The position numbers and the translations under genes were made by a program. From Eubacterium sp. UBA3782 (GTDB taxonomy: Bacteria > Bacillota > Clostridia > Lachnospirales > Lachnospiraceae), in NCBI GenBank assembly GCA_002368795.1, contig DFFG01000047.1, forward strand, positions 26,636 through 90,635: a DNA stretch of 64,000 nucleotides, given 5' to 3'. Numbering within the stretch: position 1 is the first letter of the stretch; each line of letters opens with the position of its first letter. Positions 26,586 through 35,855 of this stretch are shown piece after piece. The notes beneath the pieces were generated by a model. It made no database searches and was not told the origin of the DNA. It saw only the letters and a list, made by a program, of their open reading frames with translations.

Positions 26586-28694
26586 ATGGATTTCTTTCAA
26601 AAATGCAGCAAAAACAGGAGACTGGCCGGTCTCCTGTATCTTTGTATATTCCTGGCATTCTGTGTGCTTGCCATGATCGAGGGCCGGCTTTACCGCAGGG
26701 TCGAATTTACCGGTTATGAACAGGGCGTCCTGCAGAATCTGGAAGTACAGGATGACGGATATCTGCGCATTACCGACCCCGATGCCAACTGGATCTTTCC
26801 GGATGTGCGTCTCTGGATGGATTCGGCAGAGGTCGATGTGGAGGACGTGGATGGCGGCGGCGCCGCCCGCCTGTCGGTCCGGATCTATTACGATACCGGA
26901 CGCGGATACAATGTAAATGATTCTGTCCTGACGATGATCTCCGGAAATGACCGGGATACCTGGGACCGGGTCATGACCATCGGGAAGAGCGGCAGGATCG
27001 GCTCCTTCCGGCTGCAGTTTGGGATCGATGCGGACAAGGCGTTCAAGATCAGCCGGATCGTGATCAATCCTGCCGAGAGGGGATGGACCATATGGATGCT
27101 GGCTGTTATCCTTGCCGGCCTCTTTCTCGCGTATCTTGGCAGCCGCGGGATCGGCGGCAGAAGGCAGCTGCCCTTTATGGCTGTTTCTGCGGTGCTCTGG
27201 CTGTTCTTTTTTCTGCAGGCATCCTCTTTCCGGCAGATCCTTCTGATCCAGCTGCTGGGTATTCTGCTGGTCCTGGCACAGCTGGTCCTGATCTTTGCCT
27301 TCCGTATGGATGAAAAACGGATCGGATGTGATGCATCCGCGGCAGCGGGAGAGGAGAAAAAATACCGGGCAGCGCTCCTTTTGCTGGTATTCTGTACGTA
27401 CCTGATCTGGGCGTGTCATATTCCTTACATGGACGGGCCGGATGAATCGATGCGCTATCTGGTGGTCGACTTTATCCGGACAACGGGACGGCTCCCCCGG
27501 GGCGACGACCCGGCGGTCCTGAATATGGTCTGGGGCACATCCTATGCCTTCAATCCGATCCTTCCCTATATTGCCGGCGGATGGCTGGCAAGGATAGCGG
27601 GCCTTTTCACCGAAAGTCAGACGGTATTCTGGACGATGGCAAAGCTGGTGAATGTGATCAACGGGACCCTGCTGGTATACTGGTGCGACCGCCTTTCGGC
27701 GATTCTGTTTCCGGACAGCCGTGCCCGCTTCCTGTTTCCTGCGCTTGCCGCCTTCTGGCCTCAGATGGCTTACATGGCCATCTATGTCAATACAGATTCG
27801 CTGGCGCTGATGTCCTCTGCCATGATCCTGTATTTCTGGGCAAGAGGGATACAGACCGGATGGACAGTGCCAGGCTGCACAGGCCTTGGCATCGGCATCG
27901 GGCTTTGTGCCATGTCCTATTACAATGCGTATGGGTATATCCTTCTGAGCATTCCGCTGTTCTATTACAGCCTGTGGAGAGCCAAAAAGGATAAGCAGGA
28001 CATCCTTAAGAACACCGTGATCGTATCCGGCCTTGCACTGGCCATCGGCGGATGGTGGTTTGTCCGCAACGCGATTCTTTACAATGGTGATTTTCTGGCA
28101 CGGAATGCTTCAAGAGAGTGCTCGGAGGCCAACGCCCTTCCCGAATTCAAACCTTCGCTGAAGTGGACCTGGAGAGGCTCGGGACGTTCGCCGCTGGATA
28201 TGCTGACAGAGTCTGATTATGTGAAGCAGACGGGAAAAAGCTTTATCGGTGCCTTTGGTCAGATGAATATCATGCTGCATGACAGCCAGTATTATTTCTT
28301 TGCTTTTGTCCTGAATCTGGGATTTGTGCTGTTTATTGCTGCGCTGATCCATTTCCTGAGAAAAAGAAAGAAGGGAGATGGACAGAAGCAGGAGCTGACC
28401 GACCGCGTTTTTTATTACGGGATCCTGTTTGCAGCGGCAGGCATTGCAGGAGGCCTGGCCTTCTGGTATGCCTATGCATCCGATTACCAGCCCCAGGGCA
28501 GATACTGGCTTCCCTGCTTCCTGCCTGCGGCCATTTTTGCCTGCACGGGCTATGACCGGGCGGAAAAATGGGCATATGCCGGGGGAGAACGAAAGGGGAA
28601 TACCGCAGCCTGTATCAGCGTTGTCCTGTCTCTTTCGGTATTTTTTGTGTTCATAGCGGCTGTGTTTGGCATTGCATTCACATACTATGGATGA
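26586..28694 (+). CDS. Polytopic GT-C-like membrane glycosyltransferase (DUF2142/PMT-like)
   Basis: A 702-residue membrane protein. One N-terminal helix (about residues 14-34) is followed by an external beta-rich domain of some 140 residues, then about ten further helices. The loop after the helix ending near residue 280 contains the acidic motif HIPYMDGPDE, in the place where GT-C enzymes hold their catalytic Asp. The start ATG 26586 has GGGAGG at good spacing; the open frame begins earlier at 26523 but lacks such a site. Its position after wecE and the ArnE/F-like pair suggests it adds a lipid-carried sugar outside the cell. Not proven. Confidence 0.75.
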   Translation: MDFFQKCSKNRRLAGLLYLCIFLAFCVLAMIEGRLYRRVEFTGYEQGVLQNLEVQDDGYLRITDPDANWIFPDVRLWMDSAEVDVEDVDGGGAARLSVRIYYDTGRGYNVNDSVLTMISGNDRDTWDRVMTIGKSGRIGSFRLQFGIDADKAFKISRIVINPAERGWTIWMLAVILAGLFLAYLGSRGIGGRRQLPFMAVSAVLWLFFFLQASSFRQILLIQLLGILLVLAQLVLIFAFRMDEKRIGCDASAAAGEEKKYRAALLLLVFCTYLIWACHIPYMDGPDESMRYLVVDFIRTTGRLPRGDDPAVLNMVWGTSYAFNPILPYIAGGWLARIAGLFTESQTVFWTMAKLVNVINGTLLVYWCDRLSAILFPDSRARFLFPALAAFWPQMAYMAIYVNTDSLALMSSAMILYFWARGIQTGWTVPGCTGLGIGIGLCAMSYYNAYGYILLSIPLFYYSLWRAKKDKQDILKNTVIVSGLALAIGGWWFVRNAILYNGDFLARNASRECSEANALPEFKPSLKWTWRGSGRSPLDMLTESDYVKQTGKSFIGAFGQMNIMLHDSQYYFFAFVLNLGFVLFIAALIHFLRKRKKGDGQKQELTDRVFYYGILFAAAGIAGGLAFWYAYASDYQPQGRYWLPCFLPAAIFACTGYDRAEKWAYAGGERKGNTAACISVVLSLSVFFVFIAAVFGIAFTYYG

Positions 28695-28809
28695 TTTTCT
28701 TTCTGAGTATATTTGTACCTCCGTATTAGTTAAAATTAGACTGGAATTACCGGTTTGTTCTGTGTTATAGTCTTAGCGTAAAGTAGAATCAGTATAGTGG
28801 GGTAATCTC

Positions 28810-31143
28810 ATGAAATATAAGACAAGGATGTTTACGGCGATCCTTTTATCCGTATTCCTGTGCATGACCTCTATGCCTCAGGCCGGTGAGCTCAGCTTTT
28901 CGAATACGGAGACAGCAAATCTGGCAGCGGAAAATGGTTCGGCTGCTTCTTTTGCTGCAGAGGAGGCAGATGACACTGCAGCTTTTTCTGCAGATTCATC
29001 CATTCTTCCGGAAGCACCGGTGACGGAGAACGGCAGTGAAGATGCCGCAGAGAAGACAAATAGCGAAGATATCCCCCAGGATGTTTCGGAGGGAACGGAA
29101 GTACAGCCCTCTGAGACGGTTCCGGAAGCGGATCCTATGCCGGAAGCAGACCCGGCCGAGGTCGTTCCTTCTGCGGAGCCGGAGATCGTTGCTGGAGAGG
29201 CGGAGCCTTCCGAAGTACAGGATACTGCAGATACCGTGATCATCGAGGATGTTGTCCTTGAGGAGGAGTCTGTGTCCGGCGATCCCAAGGATGCATCCGA
29301 AAGCGATATGCCGGTCCTCAAATATACGGTATATCAGGGCGGGGCTTATCAGTCCTACGTCAAATCTGGTGCAGCCGGATCACCTTCTGCCTCTGCCTCT
29401 GTCCAGGGTATCCGCGTAAAGCTGGAAAAGATTCCAGAGGGAGTAGATCTGGGAGTCAGCTACAGGGTCAAATATAATGGCAAAAGCTGGTCTGCTCTCC
29501 GTACTTCCGGAGCTGCTGCGGGCAGCAACAGCAATACCGTAGAAGCCGTCGAGGTGTCACTGACCGGTGCAGATGCAGCCAATTATATCCTTTACTATAC
29601 CACCTATGTGGATGGCAAAGGCTGGATGGCCTGGACCAATACGTCTCTGTCTACCCGCTATTCCGGGTCTATGGGCTATGGTTATGATATCAAGGGCCTT
29701 CAGATGGTGTTGGCAAAGAAGGGGGATGCAAAGCCTGCAGCGGCCGGCTCCATCACTACAGCCTGCTATAGAAAAGGACCGTCAGTATTTTACAAGACCT
29801 ACCTGACCTCTGGCGGATGGACCGACTATCAGAAGAACGGTTACCGCTCAGGTGTTTCCGGCAAAAAAGTGGGAGCCATCAAGGTCAAGATCACATCCGG
29901 CTATGATCTGGGTATCCAGTACCGGGTCAAGATGCAGGGCGGCAGCTGGACGGACTATGTGGCCAACGATAGAGCCTCCGGAAGTGCGTCCCAGGGCAAG
30001 GCAATCGAATCGCTGAAGATGCAGCTGACGGGTGCAGACAAGAGTAAATATGATCTCTACTACTGTGTACTGATAAAGGATCTGGGCTGGAGCGCCTGGG
30101 CAAAGAATAATGCCATTGCGGGCAGTGCAGGACTCTCCAAGCCCATTGCAGCCATCCGTGTAAAGGTGGTTAAGAAGGGCAGCGATGCCCCGGCAAATCT
30201 TGGATATCTGATCAAGGCCAGGATTACAGCATCTGACAGTATGGTAACCTACCGTGAAGCAGTCAGCAGCGGCTCCTGGTCCGGATGGAAGTCGGATGGC
30301 GTGACGGCAGGTTCCACTTCCAAGGGATACCATGCTGACGGATTCCAGATCAAGCTGGTGGATCAGCCTTATACGGGAAATATCAGCTATGCTGTATACA
30401 ATTCCAGCTCCGGCTGGTCCAAGACCGTGAGCAACGGAACTGCCGCAGGCGGGCTTAAGGCCGCGGGTTATATCGAACGTATCCGGATCAAACTTACCGG
30501 TAAAATGAATGAGAAATACAGTGTGTTCTACCGCGTACACACCATCAACATGGGATGGTCCGGCTGGGCAGCCAACTGGGAGATGTGCGGCACGACCGAC
30601 ATGAAGATGAAGATCGACGCGGTGCAGGTCATCGTCAAGGTCAGGGGCACGGGCAGACCAGGTTCCTCTGATTATTCATATGTTGTCGGGACGGCACCAT
30701 CGACCCGGACTGCAATTATGAAGGAGATGACGGCCAAGGCACAGAACTACAGCAGCCCGACCAGATACCTGGCGCTGGTGGACAAATCCGCCTGCCGTGT
30801 CTGCATCTTCTATGGGAAAAAGGGCGCATGGTCCCTTATCCGCACCTACAGCTGTGCGATCGGAAATGTTAATGAGGAGACCATTGAGGGCGATTTCCAG
30901 GTGAGCTGGAGAGTCGTGTACTTTGATACCGGCTGGGATGCCCGCGCCTGGTATGCGACGCATATCACCAGCGGCAATCTGTTCCATTCGATCCTGTACT
31001 ACAGGGATCCGGAACCGGTGCACGTGAAAAACCCGTCGACCTACGGAAAGATATCCAGCGGATGTATCCGGGGAACTTTGGAAGACGCGAAATGGGTATA
31101 TGACAACTTTAAATGGGATTCCAGAGTCCTGATCTATCATTAG
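28810..31143 (+). CDS. Secreted L,D-transpeptidase (YkuD) with nine ChW repeats, second copy
   Basis: A 777-residue paralogue of the protein at 22338. It has a signal peptide (about residues 1-26), a 135-residue acidic Ser/Glu/Ala-rich spacer, three ChW super-repeats (29312-30664) and a YkuD domain with SSGCIR (C752). The catalytic domain and spacer are well diverged from the first copy, so the duplication is old. The 115-base upstream gap is AT-rich with several TATAGT-like boxes but no clear -35. It is probably transcribed alone, ending at the hairpin at 31169. Confidence 0.92.
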   Translation: MKYKTRMFTAILLSVFLCMTSMPQAGELSFSNTETANLAAENGSAASFAAEEADDTAAFSADSSILPEAPVTENGSEDAAEKTNSEDIPQDVSEGTEVQPSETVPEADPMPEADPAEVVPSAEPEIVAGEAEPSEVQDTADTVIIEDVVLEEESVSGDPKDASESDMPVLKYTVYQGGAYQSYVKSGAAGSPSASASVQGIRVKLEKIPEGVDLGVSYRVKYNGKSWSALRTSGAAAGSNSNTVEAVEVSLTGADAANYILYYTTYVDGKGWMAWTNTSLSTRYSGSMGYGYDIKGLQMVLAKKGDAKPAAAGSITTACYRKGPSVFYKTYLTSGGWTDYQKNGYRSGVSGKKVGAIKVKITSGYDLGIQYRVKMQGGSWTDYVANDRASGSASQGKAIESLKMQLTGADKSKYDLYYCVLIKDLGWSAWAKNNAIAGSAGLSKPIAAIRVKVVKKGSDAPANLGYLIKARITASDSMVTYREAVSSGSWSGWKSDGVTAGSTSKGYHADGFQIKLVDQPYTGNISYAVYNSSSGWSKTVSNGTAAGGLKAAGYIERIRIKLTGKMNEKYSVFYRVHTINMGWSGWAANWEMCGTTDMKMKIDAVQVIVKVRGTGRPGSSDYSYVVGTAPSTRTAIMKEMTAKAQNYSSPTRYLALVDKSACRVCIFYGKKGAWSLIRTYSCAIGNVNEETIEGDFQVSWRVVYFDTGWDARAWYATHITSGNLFHSILYYRDPEPVHVKNPSTYGKISSGCIRGTLEDAKWVYDNFKWDSRVLIYH
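29312..30664 (+). repeat. Three ChW super-repeats (nine units) in the second L,D-transpeptidase
   Basis: Same plan as in the protein at 22338: about 150 residues per super-repeat, three ChW units each, with KKGxxxPA linkers. The last super-repeat again has the variant middle unit (DQPYTGNISY). The first unit has lost its conserved Gly-Trp (GGAYQSY). Confidence 0.86.
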
Positions 31144-31168
31144 AGGACGGATTGTGAAACATGAGGGG

Positions 31169-31198
31169 GAGAGGCCGTTGCATAAGCGACGGTCTCTT
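31169..31198 (+). terminator. Hairpin after the second L,D-transpeptidase
   Basis: A 13-pair stem (31169-31181 with 31186-31198, three G-T pairs) closes on the loop ATAA and is followed by the pyrimidine-rich CTCTGTATTT. It lies about 25 bases after the stop. The T-run is weak, so efficiency is uncertain. Confidence 0.5.
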
Positions 31199-31294
31199 CT
31201 CTGTATTTCCGATCACATGGGAGGCCGCCAGGCAGAGTCGGGGGAAATACCCTTTTCTTAAACAGACCCTTCAGCTGTCGGTCATAGATAGTAT

Positions 31295-31323
31295 TTCACA
31301 GATCTGGTAAAGTCGTGTATAAT
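31295..31323 (+). promoter_or_regulatory. Strong candidate promoter of the TupA-like operon
   Basis: TTCACA (31295-31300), a 17-base spacer and a perfect TATAAT (31318-31323), 26 bases ahead of the TupA-like ATG. It probably drives the tightly packed run from 31350 to 38775. Confidence 0.6.
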
Positions 31324-31349
31324 AGATAAGATATAGTGGCGATCCTATT

Positions 31350-32276
31350 ATGATTGGAGTGAATGGTTTGAGCGGTAAAAGCGAGAATTTTTATATCAGC
31401 TGGCTGAAATTTCTGTACCATTACAAGCTTCGGGCGATCCTTCTGGGAGACCGCAGAAGGACGGAGCGGATGTATGAGCGCATCTTCGGGAAAAAGCCGG
31501 ATCTGGATCATCCAAAAACGATGAACGAGAAGATCTGCTGGCTGAAGCTGAATGATCACAAGGATATCTATACGCTTCTGGCAGATAAGTACCGGGTAAG
31601 AGAATACTATAAGGAGCATTTCGGGGAGGAATATCTGGTCCCGCTGGTCTGGAAAACGGACCGCTGGCAGGATGTCAAAAAAGAAAACATGCCGGATTAT
31701 CCCTTCGTCATCAAGGCGAATACCGGGGCCGGAACCTGGCGGATCATCCGGGACCGGAATGAGGTGGATTATGCGGAGCTTCGCAATGAATGCCGCAAGT
31801 GGATGCACCTGAACCAGTATTACCGTACCCAGGAATGGCAGTACAAAAACATAAAGCCCTGCATCATCGTGGAAAAGCTGATCACAGATTCACAGGGCAG
31901 GGTACCGCAGGATATAAAGCTGCATTATTTCAACGGGAAGCTGGAATTCATCTACTGTGTCGTGGACCGCGAGGGAGATGCGTACCGTGCGCTGTTTACC
32001 CCGGAATGGGAGCTGCTTCCCTTCCAGTGGGTATCGGATAAGAAATACAAAAAGATCGACAAGCCGATCACGGAGCCGCGCCCGGTCATGCTGGACAAGA
32101 TGATCGAGATCGGCAACGAGATGGCAAAGGATTTTAAATATCTGCGGATGGATTTTTATGCCTGCGAGGACAAAATGTACATCGGTGAGACGACGCTTTA
32201 TCACGGTGCCGGGTACAACCGTTTCCATCCGGCAGAATATGACTGGATCTGCGGAGAAAGGCTGAAACTGAAATGA
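31350..32276 (+). CDS. TupA-like ATP-grasp protein
   Basis: A 308-residue ATP-grasp enzyme of the TupA type, named after a Bacillus teichuronopeptide gene; members are thought to join amino-acid or similar acids to glycans. Visible pieces are KTMNEKICWLK, LADKYRVREYY, the ATP-binding FVIKANTGAG, VEKLI, and late acidic metal ligands in YLRMDFYACEDKMYIGE. It has no membrane segment. The next gene overlaps its stop by four bases (ATGA). The acceptor and amino donor are unknown. Confidence 0.85.
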   Translation: MIGVNGLSGKSENFYISWLKFLYHYKLRAILLGDRRRTERMYERIFGKKPDLDHPKTMNEKICWLKLNDHKDIYTLLADKYRVREYYKEHFGEEYLVPLVWKTDRWQDVKKENMPDYPFVIKANTGAGTWRIIRDRNEVDYAELRNECRKWMHLNQYYRTQEWQYKNIKPCIIVEKLITDSQGRVPQDIKLHYFNGKLEFIYCVVDREGDAYRALFTPEWELLPFQWVSDKKYKKIDKPITEPRPVMLDKMIEIGNEMAKDFKYLRMDFYACEDKMYIGETTLYHGAGYNRFHPAEYDWICGERLKLK

Positions 32277-33412
32277 GACTGTTCATTGGCGGTGATTTTG
32301 CTCCAACAAACTTTAACATAGAGGATTTCCGGCGAGGGGACGGGACGAAGCTGTATACGGACGAGCTGATGGCTTATCTGGACAGCTTTGATTACCGGAT
32401 CTACGATTTTGAATGTGTTTTTGAGGGCTGCGGGGAGCCGATCGCAAAGTATGGTCCCTTCCTGTCTGCACCGGAGGAGACCATGCCGGGCATTTTAAGG
32501 GCGAAGCCGGATCTGATGGCACTTGCCAACAACCATGCCGGGAATCTTGGCGAGGAAGGTGTGCTCCATACCGTCGGGATATTTGAGAAGTACGGGATCG
32601 CCTGTGTCGGTGCTGGGACAGCCGCGGATGCCGGGAAGCCATATGTGATCGAAAAAGAAGGCCTGAGGGTAGGCGTCTATGCCTGTGCGGAGCATGAGTT
32701 TACCTATGCTGCAGACGGAAAAGGCGGCGTAAATGCCTATGACCCGTTGGAGACCTTTGATGCCATACGGGAGCTGAAGGCCAGCTGTGATGCAGTGATC
32801 GTGCTGTACCATGGCGGCATTCTGGACTGGCGCTATCCCTCTCCCATGGAACGGCGTGTGCTCCGCAAGATGGCGGACTGCGGCGCGGATCTGGTGGTCG
32901 GCCAGCATACCCACTGCATCGGCTGCATGGAGGAGTATCATGGCAGCACCATTGTCTACGGACAGGGTGATTTCCTTTTTGCCAGACCGACAAGGAATGA
33001 CCTTCGGTATTCCGGTCTGCTGATCGAGGCAGAAGTGACAGGCAGCGGGGTCCAGGTAAGCTTCAATGTCCGCGTAAAGCCGCAGGATACCATCCGCCTC
33101 GCAGACCCGGAGGAAAAGGAACAGATCCTGAAGGATTTCCGGGAAAGAAGTGAGCAGATCCAGAGGGAACGCTTCCTGGAGGCAAACTTCGAGCGGTACG
33201 TGGACAAGCGGGCAGCAGGCTTCAACAGTGCTCTGGCCGGAAGCAGCATGGCCGGAAAGGTCCTGAACCGGCTGAGCGGGAGACGGTACAAGAACCAGTG
33301 GATCGACGGACATATGTCAGAGGAGGATGTTTTGAAGCTAGTAAACTTCCTTGACTGTGAGACCCACAGAGAGACCTTCCTGCACTATCTGAAGCGGAAG
33401 GCAGAGAGGTAA
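32273..33412 (+). CDS. CapA-family metallophosphatase-like protein
   Basis: A 379-residue protein of the CapA/PgsA (PGA_cap) family, named for poly-gamma-glutamate capsule synthesis. It shows the calcineurin-like metal motifs GGDFAPT, ALANNHAGN and GQHTHCIG, plus VLYHGG. No signal peptide or anchor is present, so it seems cytosolic, unlike PgsA. It follows the TupA-like ligase with overlapping codons, and the pair may act together on a peptide- or amino-acid-modified glycan (inference). The last 100 residues are basic and outside the known fold. Confidence 0.85.
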   Translation: MRLFIGGDFAPTNFNIEDFRRGDGTKLYTDELMAYLDSFDYRIYDFECVFEGCGEPIAKYGPFLSAPEETMPGILRAKPDLMALANNHAGNLGEEGVLHTVGIFEKYGIACVGAGTAADAGKPYVIEKEGLRVGVYACAEHEFTYAADGKGGVNAYDPLETFDAIRELKASCDAVIVLYHGGILDWRYPSPMERRVLRKMADCGADLVVGQHTHCIGCMEEYHGSTIVYGQGDFLFARPTRNDLRYSGLLIEAEVTGSGVQVSFNVRVKPQDTIRLADPEEKEQILKDFRERSEQIQRERFLEANFERYVDKRAAGFNSALAGSSMAGKVLNRLSGRRYKNQWIDGHMSEEDVLKLVNFLDCETHRETFLHYLKRKAER

Positions 33413-33416
33413 AAGG

Positions 33417-34619
33417 ATGCTGACCGAAAAGACAGGAAAAAGCTGTACCGGCTGCGGAGCCTGCGCGGTCATTTGTCCGAAGAAAGCGATCCGCATGGAG
33501 GATACAAAGGAAGGTTACTGCATGCCTTTTGTCGATCCGGAGTGCTGCGTATCCTGCGGACTGTGTGAGAAGACCTGCCCGGAGCTGTCCCCGGTAGTCC
33601 TCCGTACCCCGCAGGAGGTTTATGCAGCTGCGGCTGTGGAAGATGATGTCCTAAAAACGGCTGCATCCGGCGGTGTATTCACCGCTCTGGCGAAGAACTT
33701 TCTGGAGGCGGGCGGCCTCGCGGCGGGCTGCGTCATGGACCTGGAGGATTCCAGAGCCCGGGTGCACCACATACTGGCCGCAGAGGAAAGGGATCTCGCA
33801 CGGATCTCCGGTTCCAAGTATGCCCAGAGTGATTCCAGGGAGGCTTACCGGGAGATCGGGGAAGCCCTGAAGGAGGGAAAAAAGATCCTGTACAGTTCCC
33901 TTCCCTGCCAGTGTGCCGGACTGCTCCGGTACCTGGAGGAAAAAGGCATCTCCCGGGACGGACTGTATGTGATTGATATCGCCTGCCATGGCACGAACGG
34001 GCAGAACGTCCTGAATCAGTACCTGGCCTATCTTTCTGAGAAGCATCATGGAGAGATCACCGGCTACTGCTTCCGGGACAAGGAGAGAAGCTATCAGTAT
34101 TCACCGAAGTTCTGTGTTAAAAAGGGAAAAAAGGAGCAGTGGATTAAGCTTACTTTGAATGAAGAGGGGTACTGGTACCTCTTCCAGCGGTCAAAGCTGA
34201 ACCGGGACAGCTGCTTTTCCTGCCGGTATTCTGCACCGGAACGCTGCGGTGATCTGACCATCGGAGATTACTGGGGCATTGAGGATGCGCATCCCGAGCT
34301 CCTGGCCCAGAACGGCGGCCTGATGGAACGGAGAAAGGGCATCTCCTTTGTCACGGCAAACACAGAGGCGGGCAGGCAGCTGCTGTCTGACTTTGGCAGA
34401 GAACTGATGCTCTTCACTTCAGATTACAGGAAGGTCCTGGTGAGGGGGGATTCCCTGAAGGCACCTTCTCCGGTCCCGGAGGACCGTTTGGCGGTGCTGA
34501 ATCTTTTTGAAACCGGAGATTTCGGAAAACTTGCCCGCTATGCCAGGCAGCAGCAGGGCACCGGGTATTACAAATCGATCCTTAAGGAGAACATGAAGGC
34601 GGAAAATCCTTTCCGCTGA
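33417..34619 (+). CDS. FrhB-like iron-sulfur oxidoreductase (coenzyme F420 hydrogenase beta family)
   Basis: A 400-residue protein with an N-terminal bacterial-type two-[4Fe-4S] ferredoxin module: C10, C13, C16, C20 (CTGCGACAVIC) and C44, C47, C50, C54 (CVSCGLCEKTC). The rest is the FrhB N- and C-terminal flavin-binding fold, with SLPCQCAGL, ACHGT and a further Cys pair in CFSCRYSAPERCGDLTIGDYWG. Such proteins are common in polysaccharide loci of Clostridia and Bacteroidetes, where they probably reduce or oxidise a sugar intermediate rather than use F420. The substrate is unknown. Confidence 0.88.
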   Translation: MLTEKTGKSCTGCGACAVICPKKAIRMEDTKEGYCMPFVDPECCVSCGLCEKTCPELSPVVLRTPQEVYAAAAVEDDVLKTAASGGVFTALAKNFLEAGGLAAGCVMDLEDSRARVHHILAAEERDLARISGSKYAQSDSREAYREIGEALKEGKKILYSSLPCQCAGLLRYLEEKGISRDGLYVIDIACHGTNGQNVLNQYLAYLSEKHHGEITGYCFRDKERSYQYSPKFCVKKGKKEQWIKLTLNEEGYWYLFQRSKLNRDSCFSCRYSAPERCGDLTIGDYWGIEDAHPELLAQNGGLMERRKGISFVTANTEAGRQLLSDFGRELMLFTSDYRKVLVRGDSLKAPSPVPEDRLAVLNLFETGDFGKLARYARQQQGTGYYKSILKENMKAENPFR

Positions 34620-34626
34620 TAATCTT

Positions 34627-35850
34627 ATGAATAAGATAAAAGTGAGGGAACAACTGAAGCACCCTGCGGCATTGCTGCCGCATGCGTCCAGCAGGAAAGA
34701 CCCTGTCTCCGGACGTGCAGAAGGCGCGCTGCACATCGCCATGTTTGGCCACAAGCGGATCCCCGGCCGGGAGGGCGGTGTGGAAATCGTGGTGGAGGAA
34801 TTGTCCTCCCGTATAGTGCGCATGGGACATGCTGTCACCTGCTACAACCGGGTCGGTCATCATGTGTCCGGCGCCGGCTATGACGAAAAGATCGGTAAGG
34901 ACTACCAGGGCGTCCGGCTGAAGCGGGCTTTCACCCTGGGCCGGGGGGGCCTTGCAGCAGTGACCAGCTCTGCCTCTGCGGCACTCCTTACCGCGCTCGG
35001 GCATTACGATGTGGTCCACATCCATGCGGAGGGACCGGCATTCATGTGTTGGCTTCCCAAACTCTGCGGCAAGCGGGTAGTCGTTACGGTCCACGGCCTG
35101 GACTGGGCCCGGGCAAAGTGGGGCCGATTTGCCTCCTGGTATATCCGCAGCGGAGAGAAGTCTGCAGTAAAATACGCCGATGAGATCATTGTCCTGAGCC
35201 GGAATGTGCAGAACTATTTTATGCAGAACTATGGCAGGGATACGGTATACATTCCAAACGGTGTGACTATCCCGGAAAAGCGGGAGCCGGAGAGGATCTC
35301 CAGGCAGTTTGGTCTGGAAAAGGACGGATATGTGCTCTTCCTCGGCCGTCTGGTGCCGGAAAAGGGCGTTCACTATCTCATCCAGGCCTGGAAGAAGGTT
35401 AAGACGGACAAGAAACTGGTGATCACAGGCGGAAGTTCCGACACGGCAGACTATATGGAGAAGCTCCGGCAGATGGCAGGAGAGAATGTGCTCTTTACCG
35501 GTTTTCAGCAGGGAAGAGTTCTTGAGGAGCTTTACAGCAGCGCCTGTATCTATGTACTGCCAAGCGACCTTGAGGGCATGCCTCTAAGTCTTCTGGAGGC
35601 CATGAGCTATGGGAACTGCTGTCTGGTCAGCGACATTCCGGAGCTGACTGAGGTGGTAGAGGACCAGGCGGCTGTCTTCCGCAAGGGAGACGTAAAGGAT
35701 CTGGCAGCCCATCTGCAGATCTTGCTGGATCATCCGGAGCAGATCGAAAAATACAGGGAAGGTGCGGCTGCCTATGTAGAGGCACGCTACAGCTGGGAGG
35801 AAATGACAGAAAGGACCCTGCAGGTGTACCGCAGCAGGACGCAGGGATAA
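34627..35850 (+). CDS. Glycosyltransferase family 4, DUF1972-type
   Basis: A 407-residue GT-B enzyme. After about 35 variable residues the DUF1972-like N-terminal half starts (HIAMFGHKRIPGREGGVE), with VVHIHAEGP and VTVHGLDWAR, then the GT4 half with FLGRLVPEKGVHYLI, the E-rich DLEGMPLSLLEAMSYG motif and a C-terminal helix. This subgroup often transfers rhamnose. No good ribosome site precedes ATG 34627, only seven bases after the upstream stop, so translation may depend on coupling. No membrane segment. Confidence 0.88.
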   Translation: MNKIKVREQLKHPAALLPHASSRKDPVSGRAEGALHIAMFGHKRIPGREGGVEIVVEELSSRIVRMGHAVTCYNRVGHHVSGAGYDEKIGKDYQGVRLKRAFTLGRGGLAAVTSSASAALLTALGHYDVVHIHAEGPAFMCWLPKLCGKRVVVTVHGLDWARAKWGRFASWYIRSGEKSAVKYADEIIVLSRNVQNYFMQNYGRDTVYIPNGVTIPEKREPERISRQFGLEKDGYVLFLGRLVPEKGVHYLIQAWKKVKTDKKLVITGGSSDTADYMEKLRQMAGENVLFTGFQQGRVLEELYSSACIYVLPSDLEGMPLSLLEAMSYGNCCLVSDIPELTEVVEDQAAVFRKGDVKDLAAHLQILLDHPEQIEKYREGAAAYVEARYSWEEMTERTLQVYRSRTQG

Positions 35851-35855
35851 GGCTT

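Noticed and set aside
33417..34619. True F420-reducing hydrogenase subunit
   Set aside because: No hydrogenase partners or F420 genes are nearby; the polysaccharide context points to a family member recruited for glycan chemistry.
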